Positions 18,125 through 26,404 of a DNA stretch of 64,000 bases are shown here, in pieces (the stretch's first letter is position 1; the number at the start of each line of letters is the position of its first letter). Position numbers and translations under genes: made by a program. The stretch comes from JAWKSY01 sp041402125 (lineage in GTDB: Bacteria > Planctomycetota > GCA-002687715 > DRQF01), in the NCBI GenBank assembly GCA_041402125.1, contig JAWKSY010000006.1:124001-188000 (forward strand). Reading direction: 5' to 3'. The notes under the pieces are model-generated. The model worked only from the letters and a program-made list of their open reading frames with translations, was not told where the DNA came from and searched no databases.

Positions 18125-19864
18125 ATGCCCGATCTCGGACAGGCGCTGCTGGAAGCGCAGGCGATCAACGAGAAGCAGCTCCAGGACGCGAAGGCCTCCG
18201 GACTGCCCCTGCCGAACGCCCTCATCGAGAGCCGGGCGCTGAGCGAGCGCGACTTCGTCTCGACCGCCGCCCACGCCTTCAACCTGAAGGAGATCGACCT
18301 CGACAAGGTCTCTCCGGACCCCGAGGCCACGGCGCTCATCCCGCAGAGCCTCTTCGAGAGCACGAACTGCCTGCCGATCAAGAAGGCCGGCGCCCAGCTC
18401 GAGGTCGCCACCTCGGATCCGGGCAACGACCGCGTGATCCAGCGGCTCGCCCGTTCCACCGGCCTCGGGATCAAGGTCCTCGTGGCCGGCCCGACCGCGT
18501 TGACGCGCGCCGCGGCGCGCTTCTACGGCACCGAGGTCAAGCAGGCCCGTCTGTCGACGCCGCCGTCCGAGCTCGTCCCCGACCTCCCGGTGCTGGAGAA
18601 GGGGCTGAAGAACGCGGTCCAGGAGGTCTCGGTCCCCGACTCCGGCGACGACGGCGCCCAGCTCAAGGGCCTGGCGCGTCTCGCCATGAACGAGCTCGAT
18701 CCGCCGATCGTGCGGCTCGTGAACGGCATCCTCATGAAGGCGCTGAAGATGGGCGCCTCCGACATCCACATCGAGCCCCTCGAGGAGGAGCTCCGCGTCC
18801 GCTACCGCATCGACGGCGCGCTCATCGACGTGCTCCGCCTCTCGAACGACACCAAGGCCGCGGTGATCTCGCGCACGAAGATCATGGCCGAGATGGACAT
18901 CGCCGAGAAGCGCGTGCCGCAGGACGGCGGCATCAAGGTCGCCCTCTCGGACACCGACAGCATCGACTTCCGCGTGTCCTCGCTCCCGAGCCTCTACGGC
19001 GAGAAGATCGTCATGCGAGTCCTCGGCCAGAGCGAGCTCCGCTCGAGCGTCGACGATCTCGGATTCGAGGGCCGCGCGCTCGAGGCGATCCGCGAGGCGA
19101 TCGCGAACCCCTACGGCATGATCCTCGTCACCGGCCCCACGGGCTCGGGCAAGACGACGACGCTGTACACCATCCTGAACCAGCTCAACGACGACGACGT
19201 CAACCTGGTCACGGCCGAGGACCCGGTCGAGTACCGGCTCGACGGCATCACCCAGGTCAACGTCCGTCCCGCGACCGGCCTCACCTTCGACGCGGCGCTG
19301 AAGTCCTTCCTCCGCCAGGACCCGGACATCATCCTCGTCGGCGAGATGCGCGACTTCGAGACCTCGGCGATCGCGGTGAAGGCCGCGCTCACGGGACACC
19401 TCGTGCTCTCGACGCTGCACACCAACGACGCCCCGTCGACGGTCGTCCGCATGGTCGACATGGGCATCGAGCCCTACCTCGTCGCCTCCGCGGTGAAGCT
19501 CGTGGTCGCCCAGCGCCTCGTGCGCCGGATCTGCCCGCACTGCAAGGAGGACGTGGACATCGCCGAGGCCGAGCGCAGCGATCTCGACCAGACGACGCTC
19601 GCCTCCGTCGAGTACCTCGCCCGCGGCAAGGGCTGCGACAAGTGCAACGGCATCGGCTACAAGGGCCGCATCCCCGTCTTCGAGGTCATGTCGGTCAAGA
19701 CCAAGGAGATGAAGCGCGCGATCACCGAGGGCGGCACCGAGGTCCAGGTCGCGCAGATCGCCAAGCGCGAGGGCATGGTGTCGCTGACCGAGGGTGCCAT
19801 CGACCTCGTCAACCGGGGGATCACGACCCTGGAAGAGGCGATGAGCATCATCATGGCCGAGTAG
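18125..19864 (+). CDS. pilB: Type II secretion/type IV pilus assembly ATPase (GspE/PilB family)
   Basis: A hexameric cytoplasmic ATPase that powers pilin or pseudopilin polymerisation. The 579 residues have an N-terminal MshEN/GspE-N-like domain (1-150), then the ATPase core. Walker A GPTGSGKTTT is near residue 337, the Asp box EDPVEYRLDGITQVNV follows, Walker B is DPDIILVGEMRD, and the His box is LTGHLVLSTLHTNDA. A C-terminal tetracysteine zinc site (CPHC ... CDKC) is present, as in PilB/GspE and absent from PilT. Length is normal. ATG 18125 has GAGAGG 6 bases upstream. No pilin, PilC or PilT is in the window, so pilus and type II secretion cannot be separated firmly; the symbol is tentative. 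Confidence 0.88.
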   Translation: MPDLGQALLEAQAINEKQLQDAKASGLPLPNALIESRALSERDFVSTAAHAFNLKEIDLDKVSPDPEATALIPQSLFESTNCLPIKKAGAQLEVATSDPGNDRVIQRLARSTGLGIKVLVAGPTALTRAAARFYGTEVKQARLSTPPSELVPDLPVLEKGLKNAVQEVSVPDSGDDGAQLKGLARLAMNELDPPIVRLVNGILMKALKMGASDIHIEPLEEELRVRYRIDGALIDVLRLSNDTKAAVISRTKIMAEMDIAEKRVPQDGGIKVALSDTDSIDFRVSSLPSLYGEKIVMRVLGQSELRSSVDDLGFEGRALEAIREAIANPYGMILVTGPTGSGKTTTLYTILNQLNDDDVNLVTAEDPVEYRLDGITQVNVRPATGLTFDAALKSFLRQDPDIILVGEMRDFETSAIAVKAALTGHLVLSTLHTNDAPSTVVRMVDMGIEPYLVASAVKLVVAQRLVRRICPHCKEDVDIAEAERSDLDQTTLASVEYLARGKGCDKCNGIGYKGRIPVFEVMSVKTKEMKRAITEGGTEVQVAQIAKREGMVSLTEGAIDLVNRGITTLEEAMSIIMAE

Positions 19865-19880
19865 TCCGGGGATTCGCGAG

Positions 19881-20828
19881 ATGTCGCAAGCGGGCACGTT
19901 GACGCCTCCGGTCGGCGCGTGGTGGGAAGACGCGACCTTCGAGGGGGAGCTCTTCCTCCCGGGGCAGTCGTCCCTCGACACCGAGGGTCAGGCTCTCCTC
20001 GAATCCATGGCGAGCGCCGTGGACCAGGGGAACGTGTCCATCCCGCCCATGCCGGCGGTCGCGATGGACCTCGTCAAGCTCATGCGCCGTCCCGACTCCG
20101 ATCTCGACGCGGTGGCGGACAAGATCAAGCTCGACGCGGCGATGACGGCCCAGGTCCTCCGCTTCGCGAACTCCTCCCTCTTCGGGGCGCGCCACTCGAT
20201 CGACAACGTCCACCACGCGGCGAGCTACCTCGGGATCAAGCGACTCAAGACCGTCATCCTCGAGGCCGCGCTCAAGAAGCTCTCCGGCGACCTGCGGGCC
20301 GAGGCCTACGCGAAGATGGAGTGGCAGTACTCGCTCGCCGCCGCCTCGATCGCGCGCGGTCTGGGTCGGCGTCGCGGTCTCGACCCCGAGACCTGCTACC
20401 TCGCCGGCCTGCTCCACGACATCGGACGCCTGCCGCTGCTCCAGGACCTCGACCAGCGCGGCAAGCTGGGCGACGTGCCGTCGGCGGACGACCCGGTCGA
20501 CATCATCGTGGAGGCACTCCATCGCGGGGTCGGCAAGCAGGTCGCGCAGACCTGGGAGCTCCCCCCCGCGATCACCGACGCCATCGGCAACCACCTCACC
20601 GGTCGGTTCGCCGACGAGGACAGCCTGGCGCAGTTCGACTCCACCCGGATGGCGGAGGCGGCGGGAGACCTCTGCATCGCGCTCGGGATCGGGCGACACC
20701 AGCGCAGGTTCGACGTGCTCGGCTCGCCGTCCTTCGTCGATCTCCGCCTCTCGCGCGAGGTCCTCGTGGACTTCTTCCAGACCGAACTCCCCGAGATCCT
20801 CGTCGAGGTCGCGGCCCTGTCGAGCTGA
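19881..20828 (+). CDS. HDOD-domain signalling protein
   Basis: A 315-residue protein with an HDOD domain (about 45-250). Visible parts are IPPMPAVAMDLVKLMRRPDSDLDAVADKIKLD, VLRFANSSLFG, and AGLLHDIGRLPLLQ, which keeps the HD pair of the wider HD superfamily although most HDOD proteins have lost hydrolase activity. HDOD proteins act in output and regulatory roles in motility, stress and secretion. It starts 17 bases after the ATPase gene on the same strand, so it is probably in one operon with it, which makes a regulatory tie to pilus or secretion likely but unproven. Confidence 0.85.
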   Translation: MSQAGTLTPPVGAWWEDATFEGELFLPGQSSLDTEGQALLESMASAVDQGNVSIPPMPAVAMDLVKLMRRPDSDLDAVADKIKLDAAMTAQVLRFANSSLFGARHSIDNVHHAASYLGIKRLKTVILEAALKKLSGDLRAEAYAKMEWQYSLAAASIARGLGRRRGLDPETCYLAGLLHDIGRLPLLQDLDQRGKLGDVPSADDPVDIIVEALHRGVGKQVAQTWELPPAITDAIGNHLTGRFADEDSLAQFDSTRMAEAAGDLCIALGIGRHQRRFDVLGSPSFVDLRLSREVLVDFFQTELPEILVEVAALSS

Positions 20829-20845
20829 TCCGTCCGTCGCGGAAT

Positions 20846-20928
20846 GGGCAAGGAGGGACTCGAACCCTCACGCTCTTTCGAGCTCGAGATTTTAAGTCTC
20901 GTGCGTCTGCCAGTTTCGCCACTTGCCC
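20846..20928 (-). tRNA. tRNA-Leu (anticodon TAA)
   Basis: An 83-base class II tRNA on the minus strand. The acceptor GGGCAAG pairs with CTTGCCC, discriminator A. The anticodon stem CGAGA/TCTCG holds the loop CTTAAAA with anticodon TAA. A long variable arm (GCTC...GAGC) and a T arm with GGTTCGAGTCC are present. CCA is not encoded. It is convergent with the HDOD gene, whose stop lies 18 bases away. Confidence 0.96.
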
Positions 20929-20933
20929 CGGAC

Positions 20934-20954
20934 GACGCCCGCCTCGCGGGCGTC
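20934..20954 (-). terminator. Hairpin just upstream of tRNA-Leu
   Basis: A perfect 9-bp stem GACGCCCGC/GCGGGCGTC with a 3-base loop sits 5 bases before the tRNA 5' end and about 90 bases after the stop of the minus-strand kinase-like gene. It may end that transcript or mark the tRNA precursor leader. No T-tract follows. Confidence 0.35.
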
Positions 20955-21044
20955 GCATGCATGAATGATGCCCGATCCGCGGGCGTCCGGCGCATGCTCT
21001 GCGCCCGGGCCGACGGCGTCAACCGCGGCGCGGCGGCGGCGGGA

Positions 21045-21707
21045 TCAGAGCGCGGCTTCGGGTACGAAGAGGACCTCCCGGATCCCTTCCGGCGCTTCCT
21101 CGATCTCGAAGGACCACCCCGCCGCATCACCGAGAGCGCGACCGCAGAGATGTCGCGGGTTCTCGACGAGGACGCCCCGGTCCGCGAGGCCGCTCCACAC
21201 GAAGCGCGCGCCTCCGGATTCCCGCGAGACCTCGAGGTGGACGGTCGAGCCGGCGTCGGCGGAGGCGCGCCAGGCCTCGGACAGTCCGAGGAGGGCCAGC
21301 CGGAGCGTCCCCGGACGCACCGGGAGCTCCGCCCCTCCCTCGGCGATGCGCACCGCGACCCGCGCGGAGCCGGGGGCCGGCGCCTCGACGAGGCACTTCA
21401 GCTCGCGCTCGAAGGCCGCGAGGATCATCCGCTCGGTCCCCTCCTCGTCCGACCGCGCCGCGAGGTGGAGCTGGCGGACGACGTCCGTCAGCTCGGCCGA
21501 ATCGGCGCGAAGTTTCTCGAGCCGGCGGGCGAAACGTTCGGGATCGCCGCCATCGCGCTCGGCCAGGGCGAGCTGACCCCCGAGTCGCGTGAGGACGTTG
21601 TTGAGGCGGTGCGCGTAGCGCCGCATCGCGAGCGAGAGGAGATCCGCGAAGACGACCGCGTCGAGGCGGGGGCGTTCAGCCCCGCTTGAAGAGGGCGAGG
21701 AAGACAT
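21045..21707 (-). CDS. Histidine-kinase-like protein with degenerate ATPase part
   Basis: A 220-residue cytoplasmic protein. The N-terminal helices include MRRYAHRLNNVLTRLGGQLALAE, which resembles the H-box of histidine kinases (His-x-Leu-Asn-Asn), as in the HxxNN-type DHp domains. The C-terminal half has the general strand/helix order of a HATPase domain but no clear N-box, G1 (DxGxG) or G2 motif, so ATP binding is doubtful. It may be a phosphotransfer or chemotaxis-like adaptor similar to histidine phosphotransferases of the ChpT type. Its start lies 32 bases inside the proline dehydrogenase gene, so the two are tightly coupled. Function unproven. Confidence 0.55.
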   Translation of the reverse strand: MSSSPSSSGAERPRLDAVVFADLLSLAMRRYAHRLNNVLTRLGGQLALAERDGGDPERFARRLEKLRADSAELTDVVRQLHLAARSDEEGTERMILAAFERELKCLVEAPAPGSARVAVRIAEGGAELPVRPGTLRLALLGLSEAWRASADAGSTVHLEVSRESGGARFVWSGLADRGVLVENPRHLCGRALGDAAGWSFEIEEAPEGIREVLFVPEAAL

Positions 21708-22587
21708 AGCGTCCGATCTTGGGGTTCTCCTTCAGGCGGCGCACGCTGTAAGCGTACCAGTCCCCGCCGAAGGGCACGTAGATCCGCAGCCGGTGGCCGG
21801 CGCCGATCAGACGCTGGCCCAGCCGCGTGTCGACGCCGAGCAGCATCTGGAACTCGTAGGCCGTCGGCGGGAGGTCCAGCTCGCGGACGATCTGCTCCGA
21901 GCCCTCGACCACGGCGTGATCGTGACCCGCGATGCCGACGTAGGACCCGCCCTCGAGCATCCTCCGCAGGAGCGCGAGGTAGTTGTCGCGGACGAGCTGC
22001 GGATCCTTGAGGGCGATCTCGGCGCTCTCGACGTAGATGCCCTTGCAGAGACGGTAGCTCGGACGCAGCTCGGCCAGCTCGGCCACGTCGTCCATGCTGC
22101 GCTTCATGTAGGCCTGGAGGACCACGCCGACGTTGTCGAAGCCCTCGGCCCGCAGACGCCGGTAGATGCCGAGCGTCGTCGTGGTCGTGGAGCTGTCCTC
22201 CATGTCGATGCGGACGAAGTTCCCGTGCTCGCGGGCGCGCTCGACGACGCGACGCACCCGCTCGTAGGTGACCTCGATGTCCTGACGGAGGCCGAAGGCG
22301 GTCAGCTTGATGCTGACGTTCGAGTCGAGACCCTCGTCGCGGATACGGTCGAGCGCCTCGAGATACTGGGTCTCGGCCTTCGCGCCGTCCTCGATCCGCT
22401 CGATGTCCTCGCCGAGGACGTCGAGGGTCGCGCAGGCCCCCTCCGCCTCGATCCGGCGGATCGCGGCGACGGCGGCATCGAGGTCGGTTCCCGCCACGTA
22501 GCGCGCGGCGACGCGCTTCACGATCCAGCGCGGCGTGACGGGGAGAAGGGCCGCGATCGTGCGATCGAAGAGGGAGGCGGCGCCCAT
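21676..22587 (-). CDS. Proline dehydrogenase, monofunctional
   Basis: An FAD-dependent TIM-barrel enzyme that oxidises L-proline to pyrroline-5-carboxylate. The 303 residues show NVSIKLTAFGL, FVRIDMEDSSTTTTTLGIYR, RLCKGIYVE, GIAGHD and YEFQMLLGV, followed by RIYVPFGGDWYAYSVRRLKENP, which matches the substrate-binding C-terminal helix of PutA/PRODH (Y...RR pattern). The length is that of the short bacterial monofunctional enzymes. The partner P5C dehydrogenase is not in the window. The 3' end overlaps the kinase-like gene by 32 bases, and trxB lies 3 bases upstream in transcription order. Confidence 0.92.
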   Translation of the reverse strand: MGAASLFDRTIAALLPVTPRWIVKRVAARYVAGTDLDAAVAAIRRIEAEGACATLDVLGEDIERIEDGAKAETQYLEALDRIRDEGLDSNVSIKLTAFGLRQDIEVTYERVRRVVERAREHGNFVRIDMEDSSTTTTTLGIYRRLRAEGFDNVGVVLQAYMKRSMDDVAELAELRPSYRLCKGIYVESAEIALKDPQLVRDNYLALLRRMLEGGSYVGIAGHDHAVVEGSEQIVRELDLPPTAYEFQMLLGVDTRLGQRLIGAGHRLRIYVPFGGDWYAYSVRRLKENPKIGRYVFLALFKRG

Positions 22588-22590
22588 GTT

Positions 22591-23532
22591 CTAGCCGTGC
22601 TGCTCCTCGAGCCAGCGCTCCGCGTCGATGGCGGCCATGCAACCGCTTCCCGCCGCCGTCACCGCCTGGCGATAGGTGGAATCCTGCACGTCGCCGCAGG
22701 CGAAGACGCCCTCGACGTTGGTGTAGGTGCAGTCGGGCTTCGTGACGATGTAGCCCTTCTTGTCGAGGTCGATCTGCCCGTTCAGGAAGCCGGTGTTCGG
22801 AACGTGGCCGATGGCCATGAAGACGCCCTGGGTCGCGAAGCGCTCGACCTCGCCGGAGTTCACGTTCTCGAGATCGACGGCCTCGATCATCCCGTTGTCG
22901 TCGCCGTGGTAGCCGACGAGGTTCGTGTTCCAGCGGATGTCGATCTTCGGGTTGTCGATCACGCGCTGCGCCATGATCTTGCTCGCGCGGAACTCGTCGC
23001 GGCGGTGGACCATGGTGACCTTGGTCGCGAACTTCGTGAGGAAGTTCGCCTCCTCGCAGGCCGAATCGCCGCCGCCGACGACGACGAGCTCCTTGCCGCG
23101 GAAGAAGAAGCCGTCACAGGTCGCGCAGGCGGAGAGGCCCTTGTTGTGGAAGGCGTCCTCGCCGGGCGCGCCGAGGTAGCGGGCCGTCGCTCCCGTCGAG
23201 ATGATGACGGCGTCCGCGAGGATCTCGCGCTGATCCGACTTCAGGCGGAAGGGACGCTTCGAGAGGTCCGCCTCCGAGATGTTCTCGGAGTAGCAGGTCA
23301 CGTCGAAGCGCATCGCCTGCGCCTTGAACTGCATCATCAGGTCGGGGCCCTGGATCCCCTCGGCGAAGCCGGGGTAGTTCTCGACCTCGGTGGTGATCGT
23401 GAGCTGACCTCCGGGCTGGAGGCCCTCGAAGATGACCGGCGCGAGATTCGCCCGACCGGCGTAGATCGCCGCCGTCCAGCCCGCCGGACCGGAACCCACG
23501 ATCGCCACCTTGACCCGTTCGACCTCGCTCAT
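22591..23532 (-). CDS. trxB: Thioredoxin reductase
   Basis: An NADPH-dependent flavoprotein that reduces thioredoxin. The 313 residues open with an FAD Rossmann motif IVGSGPAGWTAAIYAGRA. The redox centre is CATC (in SACATCDGFFF) instead of the usual CATCDG-like neighbours only in flanking residues. The NADPH motif is VVGGGDSACEEANFLTKF with HRRDEFRA for the 2'-phosphate, and GVFACGDVQD binds FAD at the C-terminus. ATG 23532 is chosen because a longer open frame upstream has no coding character. The gene is followed 3 bases later by proline dehydrogenase. It is divergent from the PtsN-like gene with 189 bases between. Confidence 0.96.
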   Translation of the reverse strand: MSEVERVKVAIVGSGPAGWTAAIYAGRANLAPVIFEGLQPGGQLTITTEVENYPGFAEGIQGPDLMMQFKAQAMRFDVTCYSENISEADLSKRPFRLKSDQREILADAVIISTGATARYLGAPGEDAFHNKGLSACATCDGFFFRGKELVVVGGGDSACEEANFLTKFATKVTMVHRRDEFRASKIMAQRVIDNPKIDIRWNTNLVGYHGDDNGMIEAVDLENVNSGEVERFATQGVFMAIGHVPNTGFLNGQIDLDKKGYIVTKPDCTYTNVEGVFACGDVQDSTYRQAVTAAGSGCMAAIDAERWLEEQHG

Positions 23533-23721
23533 CGTCGTCTCCTTCGCTGCGACTCGGGCCGATGGTATCCGCCCCCGGGGGCGGAATCGAGGCGCGACGG
23601 CCCGGCGCACCCCCGCTTCGGTTGAATTCGCCCTCGGATCCCGTACCCTCGGCCAGCGGACGCGAGGAAGGCCCCGGCCTTCGGCGCGGGCAAGCGGACC
23701 GGGGCGGACGGAGACGCGCGG

Positions 23722-24171
23722 ATGGACTTCGAGAGCCTGATCAACTCGCGCGGCGTGGTGCGCCTCGCGACCAAGGACAAGACCGAGTGTCTCGAGACCC
23801 TGATCGAGGCCCTGGCCCGGCGCAAGGAGGTCACCAGCAAGGTGAAGCTCGCGCGCGCCATCAAGGATCGCGAGAAGATCCTCTCCACGGGCATCGGTTA
23901 CGGACTCGCCGTCCCCCACGCGAAGATCGCGGAGGCGAAGGAGTTCTGCGCCGTCATCGGGCTCAGCAAGGCGGGCATCCCCTTCGAGTCGCTGGACGGC
24001 AAGCCGGTCCACATCGTGATCATGATCGCGGCGCCGGAGAACCGGCACGAGGAGTACCTCCGGATCCTCGAGAAGATCACGAAGTCGCTCCGCGACGAGG
24101 AGGTCCGCAAGCGACTCCTCGAGACGAAGGACGCCAAGTCCGCCCTCGCGATCCTCTCCGAGCTCGGCTGA
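23722..24171 (+). CDS. PTS EIIA domain protein, PtsN (EIIA-Ntr) type
   Basis: A 149-residue single-domain EIIA of the fructose/mannitol-nitrogen class. The phosphorylatable histidine is His66 in YGLAVPHAKI, within the class pattern T(G/S)xGxGxAxPH. No EIIB or EIIC part is attached, so it is most likely a regulatory phosphocarrier like PtsN, controlling metabolism or potassium transport, not sugar uptake. ATG at 23722, with GGAG about 8 bases upstream. Partner EI-Ntr, HPr or HPr kinase genes are not in this window. Confidence 0.88.
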   Translation: MDFESLINSRGVVRLATKDKTECLETLIEALARRKEVTSKVKLARAIKDREKILSTGIGYGLAVPHAKIAEAKEFCAVIGLSKAGIPFESLDGKPVHIVIMIAAPENRHEEYLRILEKITKSLRDEEVRKRLLETKDAKSALAILSELG

Positions 24172-24189
24172 GAGCCCGTGAAGACGTCC

Positions 24190-24209
24190 CCGCCGGCTTC
24201 GACCGGCGG
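24190..24209. terminator. Hairpin between convergent EIIA and PAP2-PHP genes
   Basis: Stem CCGCCGG/CCGGCGG (7 bp) with the loop CTTCGA, which contains the stable TTCG sequence. It lies 18 bases after the EIIA stop. A second small hairpin (CTCCGA/TCGGAG, 24247-24261) lies closer to the convergent gene. No T-tract. Confidence 0.45.
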
Positions 24210-24274
24210 CAACGGTGACGGGCCGACGCGGGGATGGACTCACGGACTCCGACATTCGGAGCGGACCCCGGGGT

Positions 24275-26113
24275 TCACCTCCGGCGGCGCGCGACCAGCG
24301 TGACCCCCAGGATCGCCAGGAGCCAGAGGAGCCAGGCGCCCCGGCGACGCGGGCTCAGCTCGCCGAGGTAGGTCCACCCCGTCCAGAGCGGCGCCAGCGC
24401 CCCGCGGAAAGCCGGCGGCGGCGCCGCGTCGCCGAGGGCCGCCGCCACGAGCGGCCGCTCCCCGCGGAGTCCCTCCCATATCGCGCGCGCGGCCGCGTCG
24501 GGATCGGCGGCCCAGTCCTCGCCCGGGGCGTGCAGGAGATTGAGCGTCGTCGCCGCGCCGCGCCTCCCGTGGAAGTCCGTGTCGGCCAGGACGACGCGAC
24601 CCTCGCCCGCCAGGGCGCGGAGGGAACGCTGCCGTTCCCGCATCTCGGCGCGCCACTCCGGGCTCCGCCCCGCGACCTCGACCCCGTCCACGCCGGCCGC
24701 GAGGAGTTCCTCGAGCCGCGGCATCTCCGAGACCTCGCCGCGCCAGAAGTGCGAGGCGAAGACGAGACCGCCCGCCGCGTGGACCCGCTCGATCGCCCGC
24801 CGCCAGTCCTTCTCGCCCGTGAGGTCGGGGGGCGCGACGCCGGGGCCGCAGAAGAACAGCAGGTGGAGGGGAGCCTCGGCCGGCGGCCCGGCCGCCCATT
24901 CCATCCCCTGGATCCCGAGCTCCCCTTCGAAGGCGTCGGTGACCCGGCCGGGCGCCCAGCGACCGTGCCAGGTCGGCACGATCGCGTCGACGCCGAGGGA
25001 GGCGAGGCGAGCGCGCCCCTCCTCCATCCCCATCCGACCGTCGACGGGGTCGCCGAGGTGGATCTGCAGGTCGACGACCTTCCAGTCGTCTCCCCCGCGG
25101 ATCCGGTCGCCGAGGGGACGACCGCTCAGGGCGAGGGCCACGACGGCGCCGCCCCAGAGCGTCATCCCGATCAGGGGGAGGATCGCCCGCCGTCGGGCGA
25201 GCCAGGCGAGGACGGTCGCGGCGACCAGGAACCAGGCTGCCCAGACGAGGAGCTGCGGTTTGAGATCGGGAAGGGCCGACAGCGCGGCGGCCGGGCCGGT
25301 GATCGGCTCGAGCACGACCTCTCCGAGCGGCCGGTGGAGCCGGATGTCCGGGCGGAGCTCGCCGGACGAGAAGGTCGAGACCTCGGCCGGGCTGCCCAGA
25401 AGCCAGGAGAAGGTCAGGACGAGGGCCGCGACGAAGATCGCCCGCGCGGCGCCGCGGATCTCCCAGCGCTCGATCCGGAGCCGGTTCATCGCGCCCAGAC
25501 GAAGGGAGAGCGCGGCGAGGGCCCACCCGATTCCCGCGCCGACGAGGGTGTCGCTCGGGTAGTGGGCGCCCGCGACCGAACGCCCCCAGGCGACGAAGGC
25601 GGCGTAGGCGAAGGCGGCCGCGCGCAGGAGCGGGGACCGGACGCTGGTCGCGAGGACGAGCGCGCCCGCCATCGACGCGGCGGCGTGCCCCGAGGGGAAG
25701 CTCTTGAGATCCGGGCGTTCGTAGAGGGAACGCAACGACTCGAGGATGCCGTCGGGATGCACGGGGCGCGGGCGGCCGGTGAGGCGCTTGAGCCCCCCGA
25801 TGACGACCTCCAGCGCGACCCAGGCGAAGACGTAGACGCTCGCCGGTGTCCGCAGGCGCCGGAAGGAGCCGCGGAGCCAGCCGAGCGCCAGCGCGAGGAA
25901 GGCCGTGAGCAGGACGGCGCGCGTCCCCCAGTCCTGGATCCAGTGCGCGAGCGGGTCGCGCCAGTCGGGCACGTCGGGGTTCGCCCAGCGCACGAAAGGG
26001 GCGTCGGCGCCGGCGAGGTGGACGATCGCCCCGGCGCCGATGAGGATCAGCGGCCAGCGGAGCATGAGGAGACGGGAGGAGTGGACCGGAACGACGTCGC
26101 GAATCTCGGCCAT
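24275..26113 (-). CDS. Membrane PAP2 phosphatase fused to a PHP-type metal-dependent domain
   Basis: A 612-residue fusion. Residues 1-210 form a multi-pass PAP2 (lipid phosphatase) domain with all three motifs: KRLTGRPRP (109-117), FPSGH (139-143) and R178...H184...D188 in GRSVAGAHYPSD. Three more hydrophobic segments follow (about 222-240, 287-305, 311-330). From about 346 a soluble region begins VDLQIHLGDPVDGRMG and continues with IVPTWHGRW, FASHFWRGE, GVDGVEVAGR and LADTDFHGRRGA, the metal-ligand pattern of PHP phosphoesterases, although the first motif is altered (DLQIH). The protein ends in a C-terminal helix and RRRR. It likely dephosphorylates a lipid or polyprenyl phosphate, and the PHP part may process the released phosphate ester. 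ATG at 26113; divergent from the PK fusion gene. Confidence 0.8.
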   Translation of the reverse strand: MAEIRDVVPVHSSRLLMLRWPLILIGAGAIVHLAGADAPFVRWANPDVPDWRDPLAHWIQDWGTRAVLLTAFLALALGWLRGSFRRLRTPASVYVFAWVALEVVIGGLKRLTGRPRPVHPDGILESLRSLYERPDLKSFPSGHAAASMAGALVLATSVRSPLLRAAAFAYAAFVAWGRSVAGAHYPSDTLVGAGIGWALAALSLRLGAMNRLRIERWEIRGAARAIFVAALVLTFSWLLGSPAEVSTFSSGELRPDIRLHRPLGEVVLEPITGPAAALSALPDLKPQLLVWAAWFLVAATVLAWLARRRAILPLIGMTLWGGAVVALALSGRPLGDRIRGGDDWKVVDLQIHLGDPVDGRMGMEEGRARLASLGVDAIVPTWHGRWAPGRVTDAFEGELGIQGMEWAAGPPAEAPLHLLFFCGPGVAPPDLTGEKDWRRAIERVHAAGGLVFASHFWRGEVSEMPRLEELLAAGVDGVEVAGRSPEWRAEMRERQRSLRALAGEGRVVLADTDFHGRRGAATTLNLLHAPGEDWAADPDAAARAIWEGLRGERPLVAAALGDAAPPPAFRGALAPLWTGWTYLGELSPRRRGAWLLWLLAILGVTLVARRRR

Positions 26114-26404
26114 GCGCGGCGATCCTCGGCCCCATCCGTGATGCGTCGCGGGCACCCGCCCACGGCGCCGGGTCCGCCCGGACCGGCGCGAGGGGTCGAC
26201 GAGCCCCCTCCAGGACGCATAATCAACCCCGCGGTCCCCTTCGGATCCGGCTCGCGACGCGCGACGGACGATATGCGACAGGGACTTGGGATCGTACCGG
26301 ATCGGGCCCCGGCGGCAAATCCGCCGGGAGACCTGCTTGATCCCGGGGCGGAACCCTACCATAAGCGGGACCGCGCCCGCCGCCATCACTCCGAGGACGA
26401 CGCC
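26114..26404. other. Divergent intergenic region, 291 bases
   Basis: Lies between the PAP2-PHP gene (minus) and the PK-nucleotidyltransferase operon (plus). No convincing small gene, and no strong -10/-35 pair that I can defend. The half next to the PK fusion contains a stable hairpin (listed separately), preceded by CGGGCCCC and followed by ATCCCGGGG, segments that could pair in an alternative structure. Confidence 0.6.
26308..26328 (+). promoter_or_regulatory. Leader hairpin upstream of the PK-nucleotidyltransferase/sat operon
   Basis: A perfect 8-bp stem CCCGGCGG/CCGCCGGG with loop CAAAT, 76 bases before the ATG. Nearby CGGGCCCC and ATCCCGGGG could form competing pairs, which would suit an attenuator or leader element. 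It does not match any riboswitch consensus I know, so it is only a candidate. Confidence 0.3.
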
